From: Verrucomicrobia bacterium UBA7008 | GTDB taxonomy: Bacteria > Verrucomicrobiota > Kiritimatiellia > RFP12 > UBA1067 | DNA: 16,116 bases | Direction of reading: 5' to 3' | NCBI GenBank assembly: GCA_002449695.1 | Contig: DJXI01000090.1 | Location: 345 to 16,460 of the forward strand | Shown here: positions 8,116-15,100 of the stretch, piece by piece | Numbering within the stretch: the first letter of the stretch is position 1 | Layout: the number at the start of each line of letters is the position of its first letter | Translations under genes and position numbers: made by a program | Notes under the pieces: generated by a model | What the model was told of the DNA's origin: nothing | What the model saw: the letters and a program-made list of their open reading frames with translations, nothing else | The model's database searches: none

Positions 8116-8714
8116 GCGCGCAGGATGCCGAGCTCGTAGGCGCGCGAAACGGCCGCCGGCGCGTTGGTGCAGTCGAGCTTGCGGAAGATGCTCTTCATGT
8201 GCGTGCGCACCGTCTCCGCGCTGATGTCGCCGATCATCCCGATCTCCTCGTGCGTCTTGCCCTGGGCGATGTAGGTGAGCACCTCGATCTCGCGTCGGCT
8301 GAGCGGTCCGACCTTCGGCTCGTCGAAGTCGTCGGCGATGAAGCCGCCGTCCTGCGCCGCGAGGCGGATCGCCGCGACGAGGCGCTCCCAGTCGAGGCTT
8401 TTCGGCAGGTAGCCGCGCGCCCCGGCCGCGCGCGCCTTCTCCTCCTCGATCCTCAGCGGCATCCCCGCGAGCAGCAGCACGCGGATATCCGGAAAGAAGC
8501 GCTTCAGGCGCGCGAGCGTCTCGAAGCCGTCCAGCCCCGGCATGCGGATGTCGCTGACGACGATGTCGGGCGCGCCGTGGCGGCGCACGTAGTCCACGGC
8601 GTCCTCGCCGCACTTCGCGGCGCAGACGACCGAGAAGTCGCTTTCGTTTTCGAGCATGGCGGACATGCCGTCGCGCACGACGGGGTGGTCGTCGATAATC
8701 ACAATCTTCGTCAT
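8112..8714 (-). CDS. NarL/LuxR-type DNA-binding response regulator
   Basis: The 200-residue protein has a receiver domain (about 1-120) and a LuxR-type helix-turn-helix (about 138-195). The receiver has the acidic pair D8-D9 (IIDDHPVVRDG), phospho-acceptor D55 (VVSDIRMPGLDG) and conserved lysine K105 (GYLPKS). The output domain reads LSRREIEVLTYIAQGKTHEEI, then ISAETVRTHMKSIFRKL, the standard recognition-helix pattern. The Ser/Thr normally found before the beta-4/alpha-4 loop appears to be Ala (A83, in LLLAGMP), which could alter the phosphorylation switch. The start ATG overlaps the stop of the upstream kinase gene (ATGA), so the two are cotranscribed and almost certainly partners. A long open frame continues upstream, but it runs into the kinase gene in another frame. 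No target genes can be assigned from the sequence. Confidence 0.93.
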   Translation of the reverse strand: MTKIVIIDDHPVVRDGMSAMLENESDFSVVCAAKCGEDAVDYVRRHGAPDIVVSDIRMPGLDGFETLARLKRFFPDIRVLLLAGMPLRIEEEKARAAGARGYLPKSLDWERLVAAIRLAAQDGGFIADDFDEPKVGPLSRREIEVLTYIAQGKTHEEIGMIGDISAETVRTHMKSIFRKLDCTNAPAAVSRAYELGILRA

Positions 8715-10096
8715 AGAGGTATCCTGACCGTCACGGTTGTTCCTTCGCCCTCGCGGCTGACGACGGTCAGCGTGCCGCCGAGGCCTTCCGCGTGCTGGCG
8801 CATCGTCACCAGCCCGAGATGCCCGCTCTTCGGCGGCGTGCGGCTGTCGAAACCGCAGCCGTCGTCCCGGACGCCGAAGACCAGGGCGTTGTCCAGAAAG
8901 TCGACGATGACGTCGACGCGCTTCGCGCCGCCGTGACGGAGGGCGTTGCCGACGGCCTCCTGGAGAATGAGCAGGAGCGAGCCGGAGCACTTGCGCGCGA
9001 CGGCGCGCTCGCGCCCGCGCACCGTGAAATGGACGATGCCCGTCCACTGCGGCAGCCGGCTCGCGGCGTACCTGAAGAGTTCCGAGAGCGCGGCGGGGCC
9101 TTCCGCCTCCTCCGTCAGCCCCCACAGCGCGGAGCGCAGGGAAGACTGCGTGTGGTTGAGCGAGTTGCGCAGCAGCTCCAGCTGGGCGCGCGCCGCGTCG
9201 TCGTCCTTCCCGACCTTGCCCATCGCCGCGCCGAGGCGGAACATGCATCCGGCGAGCAGCTGCTGGAAGTTGTCGTGCAGCTCGCTCGTGAGCCGGAGCC
9301 GTTCGCGCCGCGCGGCGTCCGCGGCGATGCGGTCGCGTACGCGCGCGCGCAGGACGAGCGCGACGACGCCGAGCATTACGAACGCGAACGCGGTGCAGGC
9401 GGCGAAGATTTTCAGCGGCGTCCAGAAGGGGGCCTCGTCGAGAATCTGGAGGTCGGCGAGGCGCTCGGGGTAGACGCTGAAGTTCACGAGCCCGGTCACC
9501 GCGCCCTTGTGGTCCGGCGGCAGCGGGTCGTAGTGGCCGATGCCGCGCACGCGCACGAACGCGCCGAACGCGAGACCCTTGGGAAGGGGATCGCTCCAGC
9601 GGATCGGCAGGGCGATCTGGACGGAGCGGCTCTTGGGCCCGAGGAGGATCTGCGTGTATGTCTCGCGGCGGTTGATGTCGGTGACGATGCCGCGCACCGC
9701 CACGAGGCGCGCGTACCACGCGCGGCGGCCCGCCTCGCCGTCGTCGCCGACCGCGTACATCTCGTCGACCGTCATCTCGATCGGTTCGGGGAGGCTGCCC
9801 GTGCCGATCTTCTCGGTCGTCGCGCGTTCGATGCGCGGGCGGGCCGAACCCCTGGGTTTGACGCCCTCGACGCGCACGCGGTCGCCCGGACGGATCAGCA
9901 CCCGGCCATCGGCGTTGCGGATTCGCCACGCGCCGCCCGCGTCGTCGAGGAGGTAGTAGTACTGGTCGGCGGGCCGGTGCCAGACGGCCACGCCTTCCAC
10001 GCGCGCGGGCGCGTCGTTGGTGGTGAAAAGCACCTCGCCGTGGCCGAGGGCCGCGGCGAAGGCGAGGGTGACGAGAATTCTGGTCTTAAGCGTCAT
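8711..10096 (-). CDS. membrane sensor histidine kinase (HisKA_3/NarX-DegS type)
   Basis: The protein has 461 residues. Residues 1-20 look like a signal peptide. Residues 21 to about 225 form an extracytoplasmic region with two OB-fold-like strands (RPGDRVRVEGV, 69-79, and FGAFVRVRGIG, 177-187). A single membrane helix follows at about 230-249. The cytoplasmic part has the dimerisation/phospho-acceptor helix with SELHDNFQQLLAG, where H274 is the phosphorylated histidine. The ATPase domain has its N-box at EAVGNALRH (N384), G1 at DDGCGFD (411-417) and G2 at GHLGL (425-429). This order is that of the NarX/DegS class, whose partners are NarL-type regulators, exactly what follows with a 4-base overlap. 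The ligand is unknown. A candidate promoter lies so close to the ATG that the transcript may be leaderless. I do not recognise the sensor region as a named domain. Confidence 0.92.
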   Translation of the reverse strand: MTLKTRILVTLAFAAALGHGEVLFTTNDAPARVEGVAVWHRPADQYYYLLDDAGGAWRIRNADGRVLIRPGDRVRVEGVKPRGSARPRIERATTEKIGTGSLPEPIEMTVDEMYAVGDDGEAGRRAWYARLVAVRGIVTDINRRETYTQILLGPKSRSVQIALPIRWSDPLPKGLAFGAFVRVRGIGHYDPLPPDHKGAVTGLVNFSVYPERLADLQILDEAPFWTPLKIFAACTAFAFVMLGVVALVLRARVRDRIAADAARRERLRLTSELHDNFQQLLAGCMFRLGAAMGKVGKDDDAARAQLELLRNSLNHTQSSLRSALWGLTEEAEGPAALSELFRYAASRLPQWTGIVHFTVRGRERAVARKCSGSLLLILQEAVGNALRHGGAKRVDVIVDFLDNALVFGVRDDGCGFDSRTPPKSGHLGLVTMRQHAEGLGGTLTVVSREGEGTTVTVRIPL

Positions 10097-10102
10097 GCGA
10101 CA

Positions 10103-10131
10103 ATTTTACCAAAACTAACAGGCAATGTGAA
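10103..10131 (-). promoter_or_regulatory. candidate promoter of the histidine kinase operon
   Basis: On the minus strand, TTCACA (10131-10126) and TAAAAT (10108-10103) are separated by 17 bases, a good sigma-70-like arrangement. The -10 ends 7 bases before the A of the start codon at 10096, so transcription would begin at or next to the ATG, giving a leaderless or nearly leaderless mRNA. No Shine-Dalgarno sequence fits in the space. The RAYT gene shows the same TAAAAT-to-ATG spacing. Confidence 0.5.
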
Positions 10132-10160
10132 GGGCGACAGATGACCGGGAGATGAACTGG

Positions 10161-10245
10161 TGACTGGGAGAAGCGGCGTCCCGCCGCTTCGTAATCTGAA
10201 CCTTCTCCTTTTTAGCAAGCGGCGGGACGCCGCTTCCCCCAGTCA
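10161..10245. repeat. BIME A: inverted pair of REP units
   Basis: Two 29-base REP units face each other. One at 10161-10189 has head TGACTGGGAG and hairpin AAGCGGCGTCCCGCCGCTT. The other at 10217-10245 is its inverted copy with one difference. Each unit forms a stem of 8 to 9 bp with a 3-base loop. The 27-base spacer (10190-10216), read on the minus strand, resembles the spacer of BIME B (GCTAAAAAGGAG against GCTACAAAAAGGAAA), so this element is inserted in the opposite orientation to BIMEs B and C. Degenerate extra heads (ATGACCGGGAG at 10141-10151 and nearby) precede it. It occupies the gap between the first PATR gene and the histidine kinase gene. Confidence 0.9.
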
Positions 10246-10269
10246 GTGAACGCTTCACCATTTACGCTG

Positions 10270-12426
10270 TCAGCGAAGAATGACGGCGAAGCCCTTGTGG
10301 AAGAACTTGAGAACAAGGCTGTCGCCCCGCTGGACGACTTTCCACCGGCCGTTCGGCCGCACGGCGATTTCGGCCGTGGTCCAGTTGGCGATCGACTTTG
10401 CCGCGAAGATCTTGTAGGTCTTCTCGGTGTCGAGCGTTGTGACCGTTTCTTTCGTCGGCCGATTGTCCAGCGTCGCCTTGGAGAAGTCGACGTCGAGGTC
10501 GAGCGTCGGGGGTGTCGCGCCGTCCACAGGATCGATTGCCGCGACCCGGTAGCTCGCCGGCAGCATCATGTTCGCCGGCCACGTACCCGCGCCGGAAAGC
10601 GTCACGCCGTCCGCGAGCGAAACCGTATAGTCGGAAAGGTTTGCGTTGTTGACGACTTCTCCTGCATCAAAGTTGAAGGTTGCAGAGCCGGTGGTGACAA
10701 CTTTGAAGCTGTTTCCAAACGTCATCTTGCCGCCGACCTGGTTCCATGTGAAATCGTTGTTGTTCCCCATGAGGAGGGTGCCGTTGACAGATCCCTCTTT
10801 CCCCAAGGCACCGACCTTGAATATCGCTTTGCGCTTCATGTACACTTCGGCGTTCTGGGAGGGCATGCGCAGATTTCCGAAATAGATCGTGCCGCCGCTC
10901 GCAGCAGACTCAATGTCAAACACACGGGTCAGTGTTTCCGGGGCGCCCAGAATGCCCCAGTCGATGTCATTGCTGCCCAGCTCTGCCACGCTGCCGACAA
11001 AGCCGCCACCAGAGGTCGTGTTGTCCTTGTCGTTCAGGAAGTTGACGGTTCCTTTCAGTTTCGCGGCATTGGTGAAACGCGGCATGCCGCGGGTATCGTC
11101 CTCAATGAAGTTCAAGGTCGATCCATCCGGGAAGATGTTGAGAAGGCTGGATTCGGAGGCGTGGCGATTTGACAAATGGCTGGTCATGGTCACTTCAAGA
11201 TTCGCACCGGCTTCCGCTTCGAACATGCGACCTGTCAGACCTTCTTCTGTGTAGTATTTGAATGCAACCTTCAATGTGCCGTTGGAGACGATCGTCTTGC
11301 CGCTATACGCATTATCTCCCTTCACTTCGAGCGTGCCGCCGCCGAGCTTCACGAGTCCGCCAACGTTTGATGCGGCCAGAGCGGTATTAAAAATGATATC
11401 GTTGTCGCCGGTGTCGATGGCGATTGCTGCCGTTGAATTTTTGATCTGCGCAGAATAGTCGGTCGTGACGGGGGCGGGCGTTGCGAGTGCCGTGCCGTCG
11501 TCCGCCCACGCGTTGACACCGTATTTCAGCGTGCCGCCGCCGAAGGTGATGTCTCCTTTGCCGTTGGCAAGCGCACCGTCGGAGGTGACGAGAACAGTTC
11601 CGCCGTTGATGTCAATGCCGTTGCGGTTGTTCACGTTCCAGAGTTCAAGCGTTCCCGTGCCGACCTTTTCGATGCGCACCTTGCCGGTCGTGGCGTTGCT
11701 TTCGCCGAGCTTGATGCTGATGCGGTCGTTGTCCTTGTTGAGCGCGCCGACTTTGAGGGTGTAGTCGCCGTCGTTGAAACGCCACGGATAACCTTCCGTC
11801 GTGCGCGAAGTGGTGTAGATCGAGCCGAATTCCAGCGTTCCGCCGCCGAAATCGGGCGATCCATCGTTGCCGGAGTTGCCGTCGTATTCGAGCGACATTT
11901 CCGCGCCGCCGGCCGTCGATGCGCCCAGGCGGTTGTAGGAATTTTTCCCGATGATGAGTTTGCCTTCGAAATTGCTGTTGTCGCCCGCGACCGATATGCC
12001 GCCGATGCCACTTGCAGGTCCTCCCATTACGCGGACGCTTCCCGTTCCTGTCAGCGGACCTTTGATCTTCTTGATGTTGTCGCTCCCTGCGACGCGCGAA
12101 ATGATGCGGTTTTCGGCAGAAGTGGTTCCTGTGCCGGTAATCTTCCACGCGACCGTCGAAGGCACGTCGGCGACAATTCCGATCTTGCCCTTGTTCAGCT
12201 CGATCGTCCCCGTGCCGCTGATTGCGCCGGTGATTTCGAGGACGTTTCCGTTAGAAGTCAGCGTCAGCGTCGCGCCGTTCTCCAGAATGAGGTTCTCGTA
12301 TGAGGTTGCGGACGTAATTTCCAGCTTTCGGTCAGCGCTGACCTTCAAGTCTGCCGCCCACAGCTCTGTTACGGTCATTGCCGCTGTTGCGAGCGCGATT
12401 GCGAGAATCTGTTTGTTTGAACGCAT
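10270..12426 (-). CDS. secreted autotransporter-associated beta-strand repeat (PATR) protein
   Basis: The 718-residue protein begins with a signal peptide (MRSNKQILAIALATAAMTV, likely cut near ELWAAD, about residue 25). The body is rich in Gly, Thr, Asn and Ser. It contains short beta-strand repeats of the PATR type: KLGGGTLEVKGDNAYSG, then KTIVSNGTLKV (about 356-387), and a related stretch KVGTGTLELWN (near 250). Such repeats build right-handed beta-helices in extracellular proteins. No C-terminal beta-barrel, LPXTG or PEP-CTERM sorting signal is visible; the protein ends GDSLVLKFFHKGFAVILR. It is therefore exported, but its anchoring is unknown. A strong ribosome binding site AAGGAGGG lies 5 bases before the ATG. 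It is a paralogue of the adjacent gene, sharing the 5' DNA and a central module around SNDIDWGILG (485-494). Surface adhesin or glycan-binding roles are possible but unproven. GC content is below that of the housekeeping genes. Confidence 0.85.
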   Translation of the reverse strand: MRSNKQILAIALATAAMTVTELWAADLKVSADRKLEITSATSYENLILENGATLTLTSNGNVLEITGAISGTGTIELNKGKIGIVADVPSTVAWKITGTGTTSAENRIISRVAGSDNIKKIKGPLTGTGSVRVMGGPASGIGGISVAGDNSNFEGKLIIGKNSYNRLGASTAGGAEMSLEYDGNSGNDGSPDFGGGTLEFGSIYTTSRTTEGYPWRFNDGDYTLKVGALNKDNDRISIKLGESNATTGKVRIEKVGTGTLELWNVNNRNGIDINGGTVLVTSDGALANGKGDITFGGGTLKYGVNAWADDGTALATPAPVTTDYSAQIKNSTAAIAIDTGDNDIIFNTALAASNVGGLVKLGGGTLEVKGDNAYSGKTIVSNGTLKVAFKYYTEEGLTGRMFEAEAGANLEVTMTSHLSNRHASESSLLNIFPDGSTLNFIEDDTRGMPRFTNAAKLKGTVNFLNDKDNTTSGGGFVGSVAELGSNDIDWGILGAPETLTRVFDIESAASGGTIYFGNLRMPSQNAEVYMKRKAIFKVGALGKEGSVNGTLLMGNNNDFTWNQVGGKMTFGNSFKVVTTGSATFNFDAGEVVNNANLSDYTVSLADGVTLSGAGTWPANMMLPASYRVAAIDPVDGATPPTLDLDVDFSKATLDNRPTKETVTTLDTEKTYKIFAAKSIANWTTAEIAVRPNGRWKVVQRGDSLVLKFFHKGFAVILR

Positions 12427-12431
12427 GGAAA

Positions 12432-12462
12432 CCCTCCTTGGTTGATTGACACATATAGTTTA
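12432..12462 (-). promoter_or_regulatory. candidate -10 and strong RBS of the first PATR gene
   Basis: On the minus strand, AAGGAGGG (12439-12432) lies 5 bases before the ATG at 12426, a near-perfect Shine-Dalgarno sequence. TAAACT (12462-12457), in an A/T-rich stretch, is the best -10 candidate. No clear -35 is present; instead the GC-rich palindrome at 12483-12504 ends 20 bases upstream of the -10. That arrangement would suit an activator-dependent promoter. Confidence 0.5.
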
Positions 12463-12482
12463 ATATTTTTTTGCGCTTCGCG

Positions 12483-12504
12483 CTATCCCCGCTCGCGGGG
12501 ATAG
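12483..12504. promoter_or_regulatory. palindrome upstream of the first PATR gene
   Basis: CTATCCCCGC (12483-12492) and GCGGGGATAG (12495-12504) form a perfect 10-bp inverted repeat around a 2-base centre. The same palindrome, with centre AC instead of TC, lies upstream of the second PATR gene. Its centre is about 44 bases upstream of the start point implied by the -10 candidate. It could be an operator or activator site, a small dispersed repeat, or a hairpin at the 3' end of the preceding PATR transcript, whose stop is only about 20 bases away. No T-tract follows on the minus strand, so it does not look like a standard terminator. Confidence 0.6.
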
Positions 12505-12522
12505 CAGGGCGCATGGGGGGGC

Positions 12523-14991
12523 TCACTTCCCGTTTTCATTATCGCTGACCAGCACCTTGTAGTACTTGACCCCGCTTTCCGGCAAATCAGCCGAAAGCGA
12601 GAAGTTGCTGGCGTTCTCCGTCGTATAGAGCTTGTAGGAATCTGCCGTTGCTTCCTCGTCCGGTTTTTCCTTCGCGCTGATCGCATAATACAGCCCCGGC
12701 TTCAGATTCATCTTCTCATGGTTGAATTTGATGCTCTGGCCTTCAATTGTCGCGGCCTGGCCGTCACTTCCCGCCCCAATCGTGGGTTTTGCTTCGTCCT
12801 TAAGCGTTATTTCATAGGTGTAGGCGTTGTCGCCGTTTGATGTCACTTTTGTTTCAAAGTAAGAGTCATAATTTGAGGCAAGTTCATCGTTTGAATATTT
12901 ATATGCCAATTTGGCAATTTCCACCGCACGACCAGAGTTCATCGCATAGGTTATCTTCCCCTCTGCATCCATTCTTGCAACGGTAGTGATGGTCGAGCCA
13001 TCGTTCTCATACTTATACAGCTCAACAGCACCCAATGTCCCGTAATTGACAATTGTTGTACCACTCTGCACCTTCAAATTAATTTTGGAAAGATCCGCGT
13101 AATTGACGAGGGCGCCGCTCTTGATGTTAATCGTGACATCGGCCTTTGCATCGTCGTTATATGTAATCGGCGTTCCTTGTATGTCACAAACAGTTGTCTT
13201 GAAATCTTTTCCAAGTGTAAGTGTGCCTGAGCCTGTATGATTTATCTCGATTTTGCTTGTGGCAGTTCGTGCGGTAATCCATCCGTTGATGTAGCTATCC
13301 GTATTGAGTGCGCCAATATTAAACGTGGTTTGCGTGCTTGGTTTGCAATAGAGAACCGCATTCTCGCTCGGCATGTTAAATGCACCCATGTTGACTTTTG
13401 CATTAGTATTTGCGTCAACATGGAAAAGAACCTTTCTTGCTGTGGGTTCTCCGAGGATTCCCCATGAAATATCATTGCTGCCATAAGTATAGTTGTCTTC
13501 TTTCACAAATCCAACAGCTGTCACAGTCTCATCCGAATCTATGAAATTAATAATCCCTATAAAGTCCTCTACAGCCCCGAGTCGAGGCAAATAACTTGGG
13601 TTCGTTGCTGAAAAATTGATGGTGCTGCCAGTCGGTATGTTGCGGCATCCGTCATCACCCAGGCGCGTAGAACTGTTGTTACGAAGCGTCAATTCAAGCT
13701 TTGCACCGTTTTCTACAGTAAATTTTCCGGTTGGCCATGCCCCTGAGGTCAGCATTTGAACCTTCAATGTGCCTGCAGATACAGTTGTGTCGCCGGTATA
13801 GGTGTTTTCGCCACCGAGAGTGAGCGTGCCTTGGCCGACCTTCGTGACATTAAGTCCAGAAGCGCCATTTGCAGAAATCTTGCCGTAGAATGTTGAATCG
13901 GTTCCAAGCCCTCCTATTTCCAACGTCCGTGTTGCCCCGCTGACATTAACGATAACAACATTTGTAGTTGCTTGTTTTACAGTGTCGGGCGTTGAAAGTT
14001 CTCCGATTTTAATTGGCACATCCTGTTTGGATTCAAACCGAAGTTGATAAACTTGCTTGATTCCCTTATCTTCCTTGTCAGGCTCGAACACCTGAACATG
14101 AGCATTGGGGAAACCGACATTTTCTGTGCCCGTGAACACCGCGCGAATAGAACTTGAATATTCACCACAGAACCCAAGCCACCCGCGAACCTTGGAAAAA
14201 TCGTTAGTCCAAGCCAGATATTTGTTCTTAGTTGCAATCATCAGCCTTGAATATTCGTCCACCTCGACAGATGTGCCTGTTAGCACCATTCGATTCTCAA
14301 GTCTGAGAACATTCGTGTATGAATTAGCAGATTCATTTACGGCAATAAGTTTGGTCCATGGTTGAATCTTGTCATCAGGGCCAGTATACACCAACATAGA
14401 ACCATTTTTAAGTGTGACAGGTCCTTCCCCTAAATCAGTGCTGTGGACCTTATTGTTTATGTTTCCACCAAAGCGGGCGTAGTTTGCGACTGTATTAATA
14501 TCTGCACCGGCACTGATGTAATATTGGTCAAAAATTGTGCCGCCTATGTGCTTGTTGTTATGGGGGTTGTCAGCTTCATTGCCACCAAAAAGCCACTTTC
14601 CGCCGGTGGACAGGCCATTAAGTTCAAGCGTCAGATTGCCCTTAAACGTTATGGGTTTTAGCAGATCGCCTGCGAACCGCCGCGCTCCGTCTGTAAATTT
14701 AAACTTAATAACCGCTGGCTCGCCCTCGCTTATACTACTGTTGATGGATGCTGATGCATCAGTGTGGATGTTCAGCGCGTTGACGGTTCCGTTAAAGGTC
14801 AAATTATGTCCGGCCAGATCAAGTTGTCCGCCTGATATTTCCAGTTCAGCAACCTCTGTGTTCTTGGTCAGCTTTCTGTCCGCAAGCGGTGTGCCGTCGA
14901 GATTGACGCCGTCTGCCGAGACGGTCAGTTTTGCGCCGTTTGCCGCCGTTGTTGCGAGCGCGATTGCGAGAAACAGTTTGTCTGAACGCAT
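12523..14991 (-). CDS. secreted autotransporter-associated beta-strand repeat (PATR) protein, paralogue
   Basis: The 822-residue protein starts with a signal peptide (MRSDKLFLAIALATTAANGA, cleavage near residue 20). A clear PATR repeat, VTKVGQGTLTLGGENTYTG followed by DTTVSAGTLKV, lies at about 378-411. The rest is Gly/Thr/Asn/Ser-rich beta-strand sequence, consistent with an extracellular beta-helix. The stretch around SNDISWGILG (505-514), MPSENAVLY and FNIGALNTDSYINGW matches the neighbouring paralogue. The C-terminal 90 residues (KPGLYYAISAKEKPDEE, then GVKYYKVLVSDNENGK) differ from the paralogue and may be a separate domain. No beta-barrel or sorting signal is seen. Codon use is clearly more A/T-rich than in the metabolic genes, and more than in the paralogue, suggesting transfer or relaxed selection. 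An RBS with AAAGGAG lies upstream of the ATG. The function is not recognisable beyond secreted or surface protein. Confidence 0.83.
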   Translation of the reverse strand: MRSDKLFLAIALATTAANGAKLTVSADGVNLDGTPLADRKLTKNTEVAELEISGGQLDLAGHNLTFNGTVNALNIHTDASASINSSISEGEPAVIKFKFTDGARRFAGDLLKPITFKGNLTLELNGLSTGGKWLFGGNEADNPHNNKHIGGTIFDQYYISAGADINTVANYARFGGNINNKVHSTDLGEGPVTLKNGSMLVYTGPDDKIQPWTKLIAVNESANSYTNVLRLENRMVLTGTSVEVDEYSRLMIATKNKYLAWTNDFSKVRGWLGFCGEYSSSIRAVFTGTENVGFPNAHVQVFEPDKEDKGIKQVYQLRFESKQDVPIKIGELSTPDTVKQATTNVVIVNVSGATRTLEIGGLGTDSTFYGKISANGASGLNVTKVGQGTLTLGGENTYTGDTTVSAGTLKVQMLTSGAWPTGKFTVENGAKLELTLRNNSSTRLGDDGCRNIPTGSTINFSATNPSYLPRLGAVEDFIGIINFIDSDETVTAVGFVKEDNYTYGSNDISWGILGEPTARKVLFHVDANTNAKVNMGAFNMPSENAVLYCKPSTQTTFNIGALNTDSYINGWITARTATSKIEINHTGSGTLTLGKDFKTTVCDIQGTPITYNDDAKADVTINIKSGALVNYADLSKINLKVQSGTTIVNYGTLGAVELYKYENDGSTITTVARMDAEGKITYAMNSGRAVEIAKLAYKYSNDELASNYDSYFETKVTSNGDNAYTYEITLKDEAKPTIGAGSDGQAATIEGQSIKFNHEKMNLKPGLYYAISAKEKPDEEATADSYKLYTTENASNFSLSADLPESGVKYYKVLVSDNENGK

Positions 14992-15001
14992 GGTGATCCC
15001 T

Positions 15002-15030
15002 CTCCTTTGTGGATTGATGCCGATATTGTA
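15002..15030 (-). promoter_or_regulatory. candidate -10 and RBS of the second PATR gene
   Basis: On the minus strand, AAAGGAG (15008-15002), continuing into AGG, is a good Shine-Dalgarno sequence for the ATG at 14991. TACAAT (15030-15025) is a good -10 hexamer. No -35 match is seen. As at the first PATR gene, a CCCCGC palindrome (15052-15071) ends about 21 bases upstream of the -10. Confidence 0.5.
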
Positions 15031-15051
15031 TCTTTTTTGGCCGCGGCGCGG

Positions 15052-15071
15052 TATCCCCGCACGCGGGGATA
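15052..15071. promoter_or_regulatory. palindrome upstream of the second PATR gene
   Basis: TATCCCCGC (15052-15060) and GCGGGGATA (15063-15071) form a perfect 9-bp inverted repeat with centre AC. It matches the palindrome at 12483-12504 in sequence and in distance to the predicted -10 (21 against 20 bases) and to the start codon (61 against 57 bases). Shared position upstream of two paralogous genes favours a regulatory site, but it could simply be inherited from the gene duplication. Confidence 0.6.
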
Positions 15072-15100
15072 GGGGAAAACGGTTTCTTGAGGTTGGCTGA

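Noticed and set aside
8112..9929. 605-residue minus-strand frame suggesting a long N-terminal extension of the response regulator.
   Set aside because: The extra 400 residues overlap the histidine kinase in another frame and read as Arg/Pro-rich noise; the receiver domain begins at the ATG at 8714.
10161..10245. BIME A as an intrinsic terminator for the first PATR gene.
   Set aside because: The hairpins are strong, but on the minus strand they are followed by A-rich rather than T-rich sequence; transcript-end protection is possible but unsupported.
10246..12445. Several plus-strand open frames opposite the first PATR gene.
   Set aside because: They have no signal peptide, domain or RBS support, while the minus-strand frame has a signal peptide, RBS and PATR repeats.
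12483..15071. The CCCCGC-NN-GCGGGGATA palindromes resemble the core of type I-E CRISPR repeats.
   Set aside because: There are only two solitary copies, 2.5 kb apart, without regular spacers, extra repeats or cas genes, so this is not an array.
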